Source of the DNA: Lentisphaeria bacterium | Lineage (GTDB): Bacteria; Verrucomicrobiota; Lentisphaeria; Victivallales; Victivallaceae | NCBI GenBank assembly: GCA_900768515.1 | Contig: CAAGDG010000045.1 | Span: 1-20,186 of the forward strand | Direction: 5' to 3' | DNA: 20,186 nt | Shown here: piece by piece, positions 20,165 to 20,186 of the stretch | How the letters are laid out: each line of letters starts with the position of its first letter | Numbering within the stretch: position 1 is the stretch's first letter | Translations under genes and position numbers: made by a program | Notes under the pieces: generated by a model | What the model was told of the DNA's origin: nothing | Databases searched by the model: none | Seen by the model: the letters and a program-made list of their open reading frames with translations, nothing else

Positions 20165-20186
20165 TGCAACATTTGATGAGGGGAAA

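Noticed and set aside
1..20186. tRNA, rRNA or CRISPR array
   Set aside because: No cloverleaf with a TTCGA-type loop, no rRNA-like sequence and no regularly spaced repeat-spacer pattern was seen; the short repeats at 7725-7847 are too few and too close.

Overview
The window looks like the transposition, regulation and flanking late modules of a Mu-like (transposable) phage or prophage, in a GC-rich and probably Gram-negative, anaerobic host. The Mu assignment rests on a DDE transposase with an rve-type core (11606-13534), a MuB-like AAA+ ATPase (10489-11580), a Mu Gam-like end-protection protein (14320-14841), a GemA-like protein (9726-10175), and a gp25/gp26/small-terminase-like trio (18760-20045). 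Two lipoproteins with lipoboxes suggest a Gram-negative envelope. A 44-residue protein that looks like the glycyl-radical end of the anaerobic ribonucleotide reductase NrdD suggests anaerobic life. A gut Lentisphaerota (Victivallis-like) host is a guess from general style only.

Layout. Positions 1-5066 (+) are the end of a tightly packed late operon: an unknown partial gene, a possible phospholipase-A2-like protein, a lipoprotein, two structural or receptor-binding proteins (one with repeated LamG-like domains), a small accessory protein, a second lipoprotein and the NrdD-like mini-protein. The operon closes with a textbook terminator at 5132-5166. Positions 5162-5860 (-) encode a protein with three Cys4 fingers. 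Positions 6018-7501 (+) hold a three-gene operon of unknown function (acidic protein, small protein, HTH protein) with its own promoter region and a terminator. Positions 7502-7884 are a convergent non-coding gap with terminators and two groups of short direct repeats.

Positions 7885-16584 are one long leftward early operon. In transcription order it reads: Cro/Ner-like HTH, HTH-YodC fusion, a 54-residue membrane protein, a tandem-HTH regulator, another HTH protein, Gam, an unknown protein, transposase A, ATPase B, a small helical protein, GemA-like, an adenine methyltransferase and a cytosine-C5 methyltransferase. A nested hairpin with a U-run lies between gemA and the methyltransferases. 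At the right end of this operon a divergent switch region (16585-16714) with a perfect 14-base palindrome faces a rightward HTH repressor (16715-17221), which is followed by an unknown gene and a convergent small gene. Positions 18164-18759 carry no convincing gene. They hold two operator-like dyads and then about 360 bases of dense nested hairpins just before the rightward late genes.

The genes fit a lysogeny/lysis switch. The rightward repressor and leftward HTH proteins share a divergent control region. Leftward transcription makes the transposition machinery and DNA-protecting proteins, and rightward transcription beyond 18760 starts DNA packaging and morphogenesis. The most unusual items are the stand-alone NrdD-type glycyl-radical domain, the structured non-coding block at 18345-18706 with its structural relative at 20047-20164, the attenuator-like element before the methyltransferases, and the placement of tail-end genes upstream of the early operon, which implies a circular, permuted or tandem arrangement.
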